Shown piece after piece: positions 26,209 through 35,001 of a stretch of 64,000 nt of DNA (positions are counted from its first letter, which is position 1; each line of letters opens with the position of its first letter). Both the position numbers and the translations under genes were made by a program. The notes beneath the pieces are model-generated. The model had not been told where the DNA came from. It searched no databases and was given only the letters and a program-made list of their open reading frames with translations. This stretch comes from Bacillota bacterium (GTDB taxonomy: Bacteria; Bacillota_A; Clostridia; Lachnospirales; Lachnospiraceae), in the NCBI GenBank assembly GCA_023443625.1, contig JAEZTQ010000079.1, positions 213,011 to 277,010 of the forward strand. The letters are read 5' to 3'.

Positions 26209-26964
26209 ATGTCTGAAAATATAATCATATACACCATAGTTTTTCTCTACGGTATCATAATCGGCAGCTTTCTTAATGTATGTATCCTACGGATTCCGGC
26301 AGGAGAAAGCATTGTTACCGGTAGATCACACTGCGATAACTGCAATGCTAAAATAAAATGGTACGATTTAATACCGATACTTAGCTTTCTCCTTCTTAGG
26401 GGAAGCTGCAGAAATTGTAAAATCAAAATATCAATTCAATATCCGATGATTGAAGCACTGAATGGAATATTATATGTGCTTGTTTTTTACTGTATAGGAG
26501 TAAGCTATCTCAGTGTTATTTATTGTCTTGTCCTATCAGCACTGATTGTACTTAGCATTATAGATTTACGAACGAATACAATACCATTTGGTATTAATAT
26601 ATTTATTTTTCTCACGGGGATAGTGCGGTTGGCTATGGATTACCGTAATTTTTATCATTATATCATTGGCTTTTTTGCTGTAAGCAGCTTTCTCTATTTG
26701 ATTTATCTGGTAACGAAGGGGAAAGGAATAGGCGGCGGAGATATTAAGCTGATGGCTGCTGCCGGTTTACTGCTTGGCTGGAAGCTTATCATACTGGCCT
26801 TTTTCTTAGGGTGTATCTATGGTTCGATCATTCATCCGATCAGAATGAGGTTCTTTAAACAGGGAAAAGTGCTGGCCTTCGGACCGTATTTATCCGTGGG
26901 AATTATTACAGCTGTCTTAATTGACGATAAAATGATAAACTGGTATTTGGAGAGGTTTATTTGA
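26209..26964 (+). CDS. pilD: Prepilin peptidase / N-methyltransferase PilD
   Basis: PilD cleaves the prepilin leader and methylates the new N-terminus in the membrane. The 251-residue protein has the N-terminal GSFLNVCILRIPAGESIVTG block, two CxxC pairs (CDNC near residue 42 and CRNC near 67) as in the zinc-binding cytoplasmic loop, and the two catalytic Asp residues in SIIDLRTNTIP near 118 and GIGGGDIKLMAA near 176. Around eight membrane segments are predicted by eye. It serves all the prepilins of this locus. Position after the major pilin is common in clostridial pilus operons. Confidence 0.95.
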   Translation: MSENIIIYTIVFLYGIIIGSFLNVCILRIPAGESIVTGRSHCDNCNAKIKWYDLIPILSFLLLRGSCRNCKIKISIQYPMIEALNGILYVLVFYCIGVSYLSVIYCLVLSALIVLSIIDLRTNTIPFGINIFIFLTGIVRLAMDYRNFYHYIIGFFAVSSFLYLIYLVTKGKGIGGGDIKLMAAAGLLLGWKLIILAFFLGCIYGSIIHPIRMRFFKQGKVLAFGPYLSVGIITAVLIDDKMINWYLERFI

Positions 26965-27032
26965 TAGATCAATACTGCAAATATTGTGCTGCTGACTAAA
27001 TTCGTAGGCTTGCGGCAGAATGGAGAGTAAGT

Positions 27033-28937
27033 ATGGCAAAGAAAGTACTGAGTATTGTAATAGGAAATGAAATTACCAAGGTTTGTGAGATTTCCTATAA
27101 GAAAAAATATAAAAATCAAGGTATCCGTGTATATAATAGTATTTCCTTCCCCACTCCGGTGAACATAATAGAGGATGGATACATAAGGAATAAAGAGGTA
27201 TTACGGGACGAGCTGCGTGCTCAGCTTAGAAATGCCAAGATGAAATCGAAGAAGGTTATCTTTTCAATTGCCTCCAGTAAAATTGCTAACAGGGAAGTAA
27301 TTATACCATTTGTGAATGATAACCGCATAATGGATATCATACATATCGGTTCGAGTGAATATTTTCCGGTGGATATGAAGGATTATATCCTTTCTTACAT
27401 CATACTGGAGAAGAAAAGATCAGACCATAAAGAGAAGGCCCTAGCTAAAAAGCAGGCAAAGACGGAGCAGGCTCTTGTGAAAAAGCAGGAGAAGCTTGAT
27501 AAGAAGGAAAATAAAAAGAATAAAGGCATTAGCTCCTCAGAAATGATTAGTAAGGCACCTGTGGCACACCTTCCCTTCAACGAAGAAGGCTACTCCGTTG
27601 AAGCAGTAAAAGAAGAGATAGCACCAAATGCGAAGAAGGATAATAAGAAGGAAGATAAGATAAATAAGAAGCACATTCGGTTATCGGTATATGCTGCACC
27701 TGCTAATCTGATTAAGAATTATTATAATTTTGCCGATATGATGGGACTGAGTATTGTTTCTATTGATTATAGCGGTAATAGCAGTTATCAGATGCTGAAG
27801 CGTCAGACAAATGAAGGAACCAATGTGTTTATTCAGCTGAATGAACAAGACACGGTGGTCAGCATTATGCGTGACAGTGTTTTGATTTTACAACGTACCA
27901 TTGGATATGGTATTTCTACTTTGATAGAGATGGTAATGGAACAGGGCAGCCTAAAGGTTCATGATGAGAAGGAAGCGATCGAGCTGTTGCAAAGCAAGAA
28001 TTTACTTGAGTTAAATGTGATAGAAGCTACTCAGCAACGTGCCTCTTCAGTTATGGATGAGGCAGCGGCAGCAAGTGAGACAGTAAGCGCAGCTGAGACA
28101 AGAAGCGCAGCACAGGAAGATTATCAGGCTAGAAGGAATATCATAGAATCCTTACAATTTTTGACCAATAGTATTTCTCGAATGCTAGATTACTATAAAA
28201 ATAATAATCGAAATGTAATAATTAAGAAGATCTACCTGACCGGCTTCGGAATTCGAATTCAGGGCATTGACCAGTTGTTTTCCGAGAAAATCGGAATTGA
28301 TAATATGAAGTTAGAAAAGCTTAATACCGTCAGAGCGAAAAAAGGAGCGAAGGATTACCGTCAAAATCCCAGTGAATTTATGTCCTGTGCCGGTTCCGTC
28401 TTAAAGCCGGTTGATTTTGTTCCGACTGAATTGGTGGTTCGAAAGCAAAGGATACAGACGGTGCTTGCATCCACCTTTTTAGTTTTATTATGCCTCGGCG
28501 GAACAGCAGCCTTATGTTATTTTGCTTATGATGATTATCGCATTGCGAAAGAGGAGTATGACGATGTAACTAAGGAATTGACTTCTCTTCCTGATACGTC
28601 AAGCTTAAAGAAGGAGAATGAAAATGCATCCTTAAGACTTGATAACTTAACAGGGATGGAAGCGGCAATGCAGGGCAGCATTCAGATCGAGGAAGTAATT
28701 GATGAGCTTGAGAAGAATATGCTGACCAATGCAAAAATCCAGAGCATTGAATTTGCAGATTATGGTATAGTGATGAAGGTTATCGTAGCAGATAATAATT
28801 ATGGGGCGAATACCTTAGTAGCGATGCTTTTGATGCAGCTGAAAGAAATTCCGTTGTTCTCAGAAGTTCAGGATTCGGATATGGCTATCTCGGAGGATGG
28901 TGAGATAAGTCTTACCATTTCCTGTACTTATAAGTAA
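27033..28937 (+). CDS. pilM: PilM-PilN fusion protein (pilus alignment complex)
   Basis: The N-terminal part (about residues 1-440) is an actin-like PilM: it starts KKVLSIVIGNEITKVCEIS, the nucleotide-binding-like VIFSIASSKIANREVIIPF follows near residue 75, and ITGFGIRIQGIDQL-like phosphate-binding residues (KIYLTGFGIRI) lie near 400. A Lys-rich insert of about 50 residues with KKQAKTEQALVKKQEKLDKK sits near 135-170 and is not usual in PilM. The C-terminus has a membrane helix near 478-500 (VLASTFLVLLCLGGTAALCY) and then a coiled coil and a small alpha/beta domain, as in PilN. In most bacteria PilM and PilN are separate proteins that bind each other. The next gene is PilO-like, which completes the set. 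Gene name is given for the first domain. Confidence 0.82.
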   Translation: MAKKVLSIVIGNEITKVCEISYKKKYKNQGIRVYNSISFPTPVNIIEDGYIRNKEVLRDELRAQLRNAKMKSKKVIFSIASSKIANREVIIPFVNDNRIMDIIHIGSSEYFPVDMKDYILSYIILEKKRSDHKEKALAKKQAKTEQALVKKQEKLDKKENKKNKGISSSEMISKAPVAHLPFNEEGYSVEAVKEEIAPNAKKDNKKEDKINKKHIRLSVYAAPANLIKNYYNFADMMGLSIVSIDYSGNSSYQMLKRQTNEGTNVFIQLNEQDTVVSIMRDSVLILQRTIGYGISTLIEMVMEQGSLKVHDEKEAIELLQSKNLLELNVIEATQQRASSVMDEAAAASETVSAAETRSAAQEDYQARRNIIESLQFLTNSISRMLDYYKNNNRNVIIKKIYLTGFGIRIQGIDQLFSEKIGIDNMKLEKLNTVRAKKGAKDYRQNPSEFMSCAGSVLKPVDFVPTELVVRKQRIQTVLASTFLVLLCLGGTAALCYFAYDDYRIAKEEYDDVTKELTSLPDTSSLKKENENASLRLDNLTGMEAAMQGSIQIEEVIDELEKNMLTNAKIQSIEFADYGIVMKVIVADNNYGANTLVAMLLMQLKEIPLFSEVQDSDMAISEDGEISLTISCTYK

Positions 28938-29004
28938 AAAGTATTCTGTTCTTAACGGAACGGTTATCTCAGGTTTTATCATAGATACTAGTGGAGGGAA
29001 CCCT

Positions 29005-29898
29005 ATGAAGAGGAAAATGTCAGGAAATCTATTTAGACTGATGCTTTGTTTAATCATGGTAGCAATCTTTGCTCTGTCTTATCAATTTATCTATTTAGAA
29101 TATGTGGATAAGACAGAAGAATATAAAGAAAAGACGGATCAAACCAGGCAGTTAATCACACTGAGAAAGGATGAGTTAGCGAAGGCAGATGAACTCAAGG
29201 CTCAGACAGAAGAGATAACAAAAGAATATAATACAATCATTGCTTCCTATCCGGTTAAAATTACAAAGGAAGATAATTTGATCTTTATTGAGAAGCTTGA
29301 GAAGGAGCTTAAAATAGATATACCCTCTGTTAACATCTATGAAAGCTCTGATTTTTATCAGACAATATTACCGGCTAGAGATGAAAACGGAAATGAGCTT
29401 GTTGTTGATCTTCCGGCTGATAAGGAAGGGAATACTGCAACAATTAAGCCGGAAGCAGCACCGTCCCAAGCAGTGATTAATGAAGCAAATAATAGTAATG
29501 GGCTGCAGGATCAGGCAGTTGATCCTACGGAAGGTAACGCTTCAACAGGAGCTTTAAGTGAGGCGGGAGATAAGGCAGAAACTTTAAATCAACAGTTTAT
29601 GGTAGCAAAGCAGAGTAGAATTGATATCAGCTTTCAGACTACAAATGATGATTTCCTAAGAGTGGTGAATTATATAAGCAATTATCCGGAGAAAACCTCA
29701 ATTACAAATGCAACACTTAATTATGACAGTTCAACCGGAGAACTCCTTGCAAGTATGACAATCAATCGTTATGCACTGACCGGTACTGGTAAGAAGTATG
29801 ATGAACCTGATATCGGGAAGATCAGTATCGGAACCGATAATCTCTTTGGAACTCCATCAAAGAAGAAGAAAACAGCTGAGGAAAATATTTCGGAATAA
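29005..29898 (+). CDS. PilO-like pilus alignment protein
   Basis: This 297-residue bitopic membrane protein has one N-terminal helix (FRLMLCLIMVAIFALSYQFI, residues 10-29), then a coiled coil with TRQLITLRKDELAKADELKA, and a C-terminal globular part where VAKQSRIDISFQTTNDDFLR and NYISNYPEKTSITNATLNY recall the ferredoxin-like fold of PilO. PilO proteins usually have about 200 residues; here a poorly conserved Asn/Ala/Glu-rich linker near residues 130-195 adds length. It follows the PilM-PilN gene, as PilO follows PilN in known operons. The call rests on topology and position more than on strict motifs. Confidence 0.72.
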   Translation: MKRKMSGNLFRLMLCLIMVAIFALSYQFIYLEYVDKTEEYKEKTDQTRQLITLRKDELAKADELKAQTEEITKEYNTIIASYPVKITKEDNLIFIEKLEKELKIDIPSVNIYESSDFYQTILPARDENGNELVVDLPADKEGNTATIKPEAAPSQAVINEANNSNGLQDQAVDPTEGNASTGALSEAGDKAETLNQQFMVAKQSRIDISFQTTNDDFLRVVNYISNYPEKTSITNATLNYDSSTGELLASMTINRYALTGTGKKYDEPDIGKISIGTDNLFGTPSKKKKTAEENISE

Positions 29899-29932
29899 GC
29901 GATGTCTAATCAGCAAAAGAAGGTTGGATGTG

Positions 29933-31252
29933 ATGAGAAAGAACAAACAATTGTATAAAGTAATACGGTTGTTAGATAATAAAGGATATTCCTTGCTGGA
30001 GCTTTTAGTCAGTATGATGATCTTAATTATTATCATGATTCCGCTGATGGGCAATTTTTTTCGTTCCATGAAGCTAAATAGGGAGGCCGATGAGCTTCAG
30101 GAGTACAGTAATCTGGCAGCCAATAAAGTGGAAGAAGTGAAAGCCCTCAATATAACCGCTCCAACGACATTAACAGAGGTTGGGTATGCGGAGGATGGTA
30201 CAGCGTACGATGTTCGAATTAAAGTAAGTGCAGAGGAATATCGATACGGAGGAAAGATAGGTCATGACACGACTCTCATGAATGATTATCAGATGCCTAA
30301 GTTAACCGAAGTAAATGATGATTTGAATGGAATGTTTTTTTCCTATGCTATTGAAAATAACACGAATGGAGAATTCATCCCCTTTCGTCAGATTGTAGAG
30401 ATGCTGAAGAACAAAGCCAAAACGGAAGCAGACATTTCAGACATGAGCGTGACTGATATCTTAGGTGAACTTAATCAACCGGAGCTGCAAAGCCTTGATC
30501 AAACAGCACTGGGGGATTTTAAGGAGGCTGCAGATGCTTATGCTGATGAGCAGTTAAAAAATTCACAAGCATATGCTGATTACCTACAGCAATTGGAGGA
30601 TATCAAAAATGGAAAGCTGCCACCTACAATACCAGCTATGCCTACAGTTGATGACTACTATTGTGATTTGGAGTATATTAAAGCCAGAATAACGAAAACA
30701 CTGGATATTCAGATCAATACGGATACCGTTAATAAGAATACAGTGATAAACTATCAGATTATCTATCAGTGTAATTGGCCATCAGAGTTGTCCATTATGA
30801 ACCGCATTCCCTACCGAATTCAGTATAAGCCTTATACCAGTGTGATAAATCATGTCTATTTATTTTATCAGTCCTCACTTTATAGCAATAATCATGCTGA
30901 TACAATACATATTACAGATAATAAAGATGTAGTGAGTAATCCAAAGACTAATTTTTATATCATAAAGCAGGCTGGGGATGACGCCGATCCTTCGATTGTC
31001 ATAAACGGCGATGTGGACAAGATTAATTTCTATACCAATCTACCTACAGATGGGCTTGATGATCGAGTTGACATCGAAGGCATAACCGATACAGAGGAGA
31101 GGATTAATGATGATATCATGATTACCTCGGCTCCTGAGGACCGCGTCTTTTCGATAGAGGTAACGATCTATAAATTTGCTGACGGCTCCTTGGAAGAGAA
31201 ATATCTGGATAACAACAAGCTTTATACTCTAAACTCAAATATGGAGAAATAG
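29933..31252 (+). CDS. Large prepilin-like protein with N-methylation motif
   Basis: This 439-residue protein begins with a prepilin signal: LLDNKGYSLLELLVSMMIL places Gly17 before the cleavage site, with Tyr at mature position 1 and Glu at position 5. Thus PilD should process it. After NREADELQEYSNLAANKVEE the body is long (over 350 residues) with an Ala/Gln/Asp-rich middle segment and a Cys at two places (YYCDLEYI and YQCNWPS). The size is well above that of most minor pilins and suggests a PilV/PilW- or PilC-type tip component. ATG 29933 begins just before the signal; the longer frame from 29798 overlaps the preceding gene and is rejected. The exact role is unknown. Confidence 0.72.
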   Translation: MRKNKQLYKVIRLLDNKGYSLLELLVSMMILIIIMIPLMGNFFRSMKLNREADELQEYSNLAANKVEEVKALNITAPTTLTEVGYAEDGTAYDVRIKVSAEEYRYGGKIGHDTTLMNDYQMPKLTEVNDDLNGMFFSYAIENNTNGEFIPFRQIVEMLKNKAKTEADISDMSVTDILGELNQPELQSLDQTALGDFKEAADAYADEQLKNSQAYADYLQQLEDIKNGKLPPTIPAMPTVDDYYCDLEYIKARITKTLDIQINTDTVNKNTVINYQIIYQCNWPSELSIMNRIPYRIQYKPYTSVINHVYLFYQSSLYSNNHADTIHITDNKDVVSNPKTNFYIIKQAGDDADPSIVINGDVDKINFYTNLPTDGLDDRVDIEGITDTEERINDDIMITSAPEDRVFSIEVTIYKFADGSLEEKYLDNNKLYTLNSNMEK

Positions 31253-31281
31253 CAGGCAGAGCCAGAAAGGATGTGTACAGT

Positions 31282-33804
31282 GTGAAGCTATGGAATAATC
31301 TTATTTCGCTAAAGCATAAGCGACATCAACAAAATCATAATGGCTCCACACTGCTCATGCTTATTATTTGTATTGCTTTTCTTGGAATCTTAGGCACTTT
31401 GATGCTGTCAGTATCTATGATTAACCTACAGATGAAGAGAGTTGAAAGTAAGAGTAAGGATAATTTTTATTACTGTGAAACAGCCCTTGAGGAAATACGG
31501 TTAGGCTTACAAGAGACAGCAGTTGAAGCGATTAAGGATGTTTATGAAGAAGTACTCAATAAGTATATTATTTATGAGGCAATGGATGAAAATGTCCGCA
31601 GTAAAACATTACAGGAAATGGTTCTCAATAATATGTTAACAGAACTAGTAGGTCATACGGATAGTATTATTGATACGGACAGAGATCATATAGCTGATAA
31701 ATTGGAGCATTATTTATCCCTCTATAAGAAGGATACTTCGCTGACAAGGGATAATTTTATAGTTACTTTGGAGGATTGTGTAAAGCAGGATTTAGCAACA
31801 GCTTATTCGCTTTATTTAAAGGATGTTAAAGTCATATTTAAACAGGGAGACTATTCTACCGCGATCACCTCGGATCTAAGGGTTACGTTACCAACCTTTA
31901 CCTTTAAGCCGGCTACTGAAACTGTTACCTATGGAATGAATCAGCCGTTTTACGGTTATGCACTGGTAGCGGATGGGGAGATAATCTCTGATAATAATTC
32001 CGGGGAAAATAAAATTACCGGTAATATTTATTCAGGTAAAGGAATTACAGTAAAGGATTCCTATCTTGGTTTGACGGATGCGCATAAGCTGATCCTCAAC
32101 GGAAATTGTATTGCAACAAGAGGGGATATTAAGGTAAAGGATGCAGCGGAGCTTTCAATCGGTAATCTGATTAGGCCCTACGTGTGGGCAGATAATTTGA
32201 AGACGGAGACGACAGCCGATTATAGACTTGGTAGCTCAAGTTCAACGAAGCTTACGATGAATGCAATCAGTCTATTGAAGGATGATCTTTCGATAGATGG
32301 ACGAAATAGTGAAGTGAAGTTATCGGGAGCTTATGTTGGATATACCGGTGGCTTCCGGGTGGAAAGCAGTGCCATGATGATTAATGGCTCTGGTTCCGGT
32401 CTGGATCTTACGGGACTCTCTTCCCTCGTACTTGCAGGTAGAGCACATATCTCTGTGGAGGACAGCAAAAGCAAAAGTCTCGATGAAAATAATGCAACCT
32501 ATAGGATTATTACAGGAGAATCTCTCGCCTTTAAAAGCAATCAAAGAGCCTATCTGGTACCGGGAGAATTCATAAAGCTAGCGAATGGCAGTACAACCCC
32601 GCCTGCAGCCATGCATAATCCTATTTTGGATAGAGACTGTGCATTAGGAGATCCTACTGTTGAGATCACGAATAATACAGAAGATCCTGATAAGCTGAAT
32701 TTCTATTCCTATTTAAATATTGAGGAACCCTATGAATTAATCAACAGATTAACGGTTACAGGTGGAACGAACTGGCTTCGATACTATTATCTAAAATTCA
32801 TGAATGGCATGCTGGCAGATAAATTTTTAGTGGATTACATGGACAAGTATTCAGAGGCGTTACAGGTTCTTGGTAACTTTACCTTAAAAGAGGTTAAATT
32901 ACCAAGGAAAATGGATGGTTCTGAGGATTTAGCTAGTATTGTTAGTGTTGGCAATATTATGAAATATGCTCCCGACCCAGTAAAGCCTGAACGAATGACA
33001 GTACAATACATAAAAGGCTTAAGCAGCAGTTATGGGAGCGATGAAGAACTTAATCAAAAATTATCAGAAAAGAAATTCAGCAGTCTCAATCATAATGGGA
33101 TATATCAGAATACAATTTTATATAATCCTGAGGCAGATAAAACAATCGGCGACCTTCAGAATATGTACTTTAATATAACGCATTATTTGGATTATGTAGC
33201 ACCTGATAAGGATTATAAGAAGCTTGCGCCAAAAGATCAGGTGGTTGCCTCGAAGCTGTTACCAAGCGGAATTGATATGATTACTTCCGGGTATATTCCA
33301 AAAAGCAGTGGATTTACCTTTTATGATTCCTTAATCAATAACCGTTGGGAAAATACAGATCCGAATACGAAATCCATAGTAGTTGTTAACGGTGATGTTA
33401 TACTCGCTCCGGATAGCTATTTTAATGGAGTATTAATGGCATCCGGAAAAATAACGATAGGGGAGAGAGCGAAGATGAATGGTATCATTATAGCTGCAGG
33501 AGCCGGAAGCCCTTCCGGCGATGTTATCGTATCAAATGGTGCCAGAGTGTATGGCAGATTGATTGCCGGAGGAAATATTATCTTGAAGGAGGGCTGTAGT
33601 GTTGACTGTACGGGTGAGACCTCCTTTGATTTAAGTCTTTCGGTGGATGACTTTCTAAAGGATATATTTGATCAGGATGGACAGCAGCTCTGGAAGCTGT
33701 TTGAATTACCGGAGGTCTATGTCAATTCTACCTCTGAAAGTGCTACAGCGGATTTTGTTGATTTAGGTAATCTGGTATCCTATGAGAACTGGAGAAAGAA
33801 TTGA
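31282..33804 (+). CDS. Pilin-like protein with large beta-helix (bactofilin-like) C-terminus
   Basis: This 840-residue protein has an N-terminal hydrophobic helix (NGSTLLMLIICIAFLGILGT) in the place of a pilin helix, but Thr-Leu-Leu-Met replaces the usual Phe-x-x-x-Glu, so cleavage and polymer entry are uncertain; PilX and GspK proteins similarly deviate. The middle has SGENKITGNIYSGKGITVKD and more turns of the kind seen in polymer-forming (bactofilin) domains. Near residues 700-775, VVNGDVILAPDSYFNGVLMA, ITIGERAKMNGIIIAAG and SNGARVYGRLIAGGNIILKE repeat with beta-helix spacing. The start is GTG 31282 (or GTG 31273); AAAGG lies upstream. The combination of pilin-like anchor and beta-helix is unusual. 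Confidence 0.65.
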   Translation: MKLWNNLISLKHKRHQQNHNGSTLLMLIICIAFLGILGTLMLSVSMINLQMKRVESKSKDNFYYCETALEEIRLGLQETAVEAIKDVYEEVLNKYIIYEAMDENVRSKTLQEMVLNNMLTELVGHTDSIIDTDRDHIADKLEHYLSLYKKDTSLTRDNFIVTLEDCVKQDLATAYSLYLKDVKVIFKQGDYSTAITSDLRVTLPTFTFKPATETVTYGMNQPFYGYALVADGEIISDNNSGENKITGNIYSGKGITVKDSYLGLTDAHKLILNGNCIATRGDIKVKDAAELSIGNLIRPYVWADNLKTETTADYRLGSSSSTKLTMNAISLLKDDLSIDGRNSEVKLSGAYVGYTGGFRVESSAMMINGSGSGLDLTGLSSLVLAGRAHISVEDSKSKSLDENNATYRIITGESLAFKSNQRAYLVPGEFIKLANGSTTPPAAMHNPILDRDCALGDPTVEITNNTEDPDKLNFYSYLNIEEPYELINRLTVTGGTNWLRYYYLKFMNGMLADKFLVDYMDKYSEALQVLGNFTLKEVKLPRKMDGSEDLASIVSVGNIMKYAPDPVKPERMTVQYIKGLSSSYGSDEELNQKLSEKKFSSLNHNGIYQNTILYNPEADKTIGDLQNMYFNITHYLDYVAPDKDYKKLAPKDQVVASKLLPSGIDMITSGYIPKSSGFTFYDSLINNRWENTDPNTKSIVVVNGDVILAPDSYFNGVLMASGKITIGERAKMNGIIIAAGAGSPSGDVIVSNGARVYGRLIAGGNIILKEGCSVDCTGETSFDLSLSVDDFLKDIFDQDGQQLWKLFELPEVYVNSTSESATADFVDLGNLVSYENWRKN

Positions 33805-33872
33805 TAAGTAATTATATTAATAAAAGCTTTTATACGCCAATTTATAAGCAAACAGAGGGGTGATTCATTCAT

Positions 33873-34394
33873 TTGAGAAAGGATAATCAGGGAGTAACAC
33901 TAATTGAATTAATTGTAGTAATCATCATCCTTGGTATAGTAGCCGGAGGAGCCTTCCTAGGTATTCGTAGTATTGATTCCGGTAATGTACAAAGCTCAGC
34001 GAAAAGAATGAATGCCCTACTAGATTATGTCCGTGTTCAGAATATGAGTAAGGACAAGACCTATTATCTGTTGCTTGAAGAGGTAAGTGGGGATTATTTT
34101 GCAAGGGTGCAATACCCGGAAGACAGCAGCATGGTAGAGGTCTTATCTGAGAGATTAAAGCTTAAAAATGGTACTATAACGTTCTATACTGAGACGTCGA
34201 CTGGGGCTGAGACTGAAAAAACTATCGATTCAGATGTTACCCCTGCTGTTACGATGCAGTTGAGCTTTCGTAAGGAATCCGGTGCTCTTGAAGCAGGAAG
34301 TGATGGATATGTAAGACGTATTGTAGTAAGTAGTGCGGGACGAACCTATACCATCTACTTGGTAAAAGCAACAGGAAAGCATTATATAGAATGA
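33873..34394 (+). CDS. Minor prepilin (GspH/FimT-like)
   Basis: This 173-residue minor pilin has the signal KDNQGVTLIELIVVIIILGI, with cleavage expected after Gly7 and Glu at mature position 5. After the helix, GGAFLGIRSIDSGNVQSSAK and RMNALLDYVRVQNMSKDKTY match the GspH/FimU pattern, in which a pseudopilin primes the filament tip. It starts with TTG 33873 behind GAGGGGTGA. It is followed by another minor pilin after 21 bases. Minor pilins usually form a tip complex; this one may interact with the larger pilin-like proteins upstream. Confidence 0.8.
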   Translation: MRKDNQGVTLIELIVVIIILGIVAGGAFLGIRSIDSGNVQSSAKRMNALLDYVRVQNMSKDKTYYLLLEEVSGDYFARVQYPEDSSMVEVLSERLKLKNGTITFYTETSTGAETEKTIDSDVTPAVTMQLSFRKESGALEAGSDGYVRRIVVSSAGRTYTIYLVKATGKHYIE

Positions 34395-34415
34395 TCTGGT
34401 GAGGTGAACTTTAAG

Positions 34416-34970
34416 ATGCAAGTAAAGCTAGACCATAAAGGAATGTCATTAATAGAGCTTATCATCTCAATGACCATTGCAGTCATCGTTGTAGTAATGA
34501 TTATTACTTTTATAAGTGGAGCTTCCCGTGCCTTCAGACGAACGAACGATGAGGTTAATCTTCAGTTTGAAGCGCAGACTGCCGGTAATCAGTTAGCCAA
34601 GCTTATAATGGAAGCCAAGAAGGTGAGTGACATTATAACAGTTACGGCTGAGGAAGACTATAGATATGTCATAGAAAGCCTTGATTTGGCTGAGTATTCG
34701 GATTATATGATTATATTTCGTAAGAAAATTAATAAAATTTATATAATAGAGCTCGAAGAGGACCAGACGCCAGAATCAATTGAATTTGACGAGGAGAGCT
34801 TTGATAAGGAGTATTTACTTGCGGAATACGTAACGGATTTTCGTATACAGCCGGTAGCTGTCATAAGTCCTGCAATCTGTATGGTGAATATTGAAATCAA
34901 ATTGGGACTTGGAGACGATACCTTTGAGATTGAGAGAAAAGTAAAATTGCGAAATTATAAAAGAACATAG
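34416..34970 (+). CDS. Minor prepilin (PilW/GspJ-like)
   Basis: This 184-residue protein has the prepilin signal DHKGMSLIELIISMTIAVIV: cleavage after Gly8, Met at mature position 1 and Glu at 5. The helix is followed by FISGASRAFRRTNDEVNLQF and EAQTAGNQLAKLIMEAKKVS, typical of GspJ/PilW minor pilins, which contain a long second helix. GTG 34404 is an alternative start, but ATG 34416 has GAGGTGA at a better spacing and gives a normal-length leader. It completes four pilin-like genes in a row after PilO. Its role at the pilus tip is inferred from family. Confidence 0.78.
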   Translation: MQVKLDHKGMSLIELIISMTIAVIVVVMIITFISGASRAFRRTNDEVNLQFEAQTAGNQLAKLIMEAKKVSDIITVTAEEDYRYVIESLDLAEYSDYMIIFRKKINKIYIIELEEDQTPESIEFDEESFDKEYLLAEYVTDFRIQPVAVISPAICMVNIEIKLGLGDDTFEIERKVKLRNYKRT

Positions 34971-35001
34971 GAAATAAACTGATATAGGAGGAGGTGCTGT
35001 C

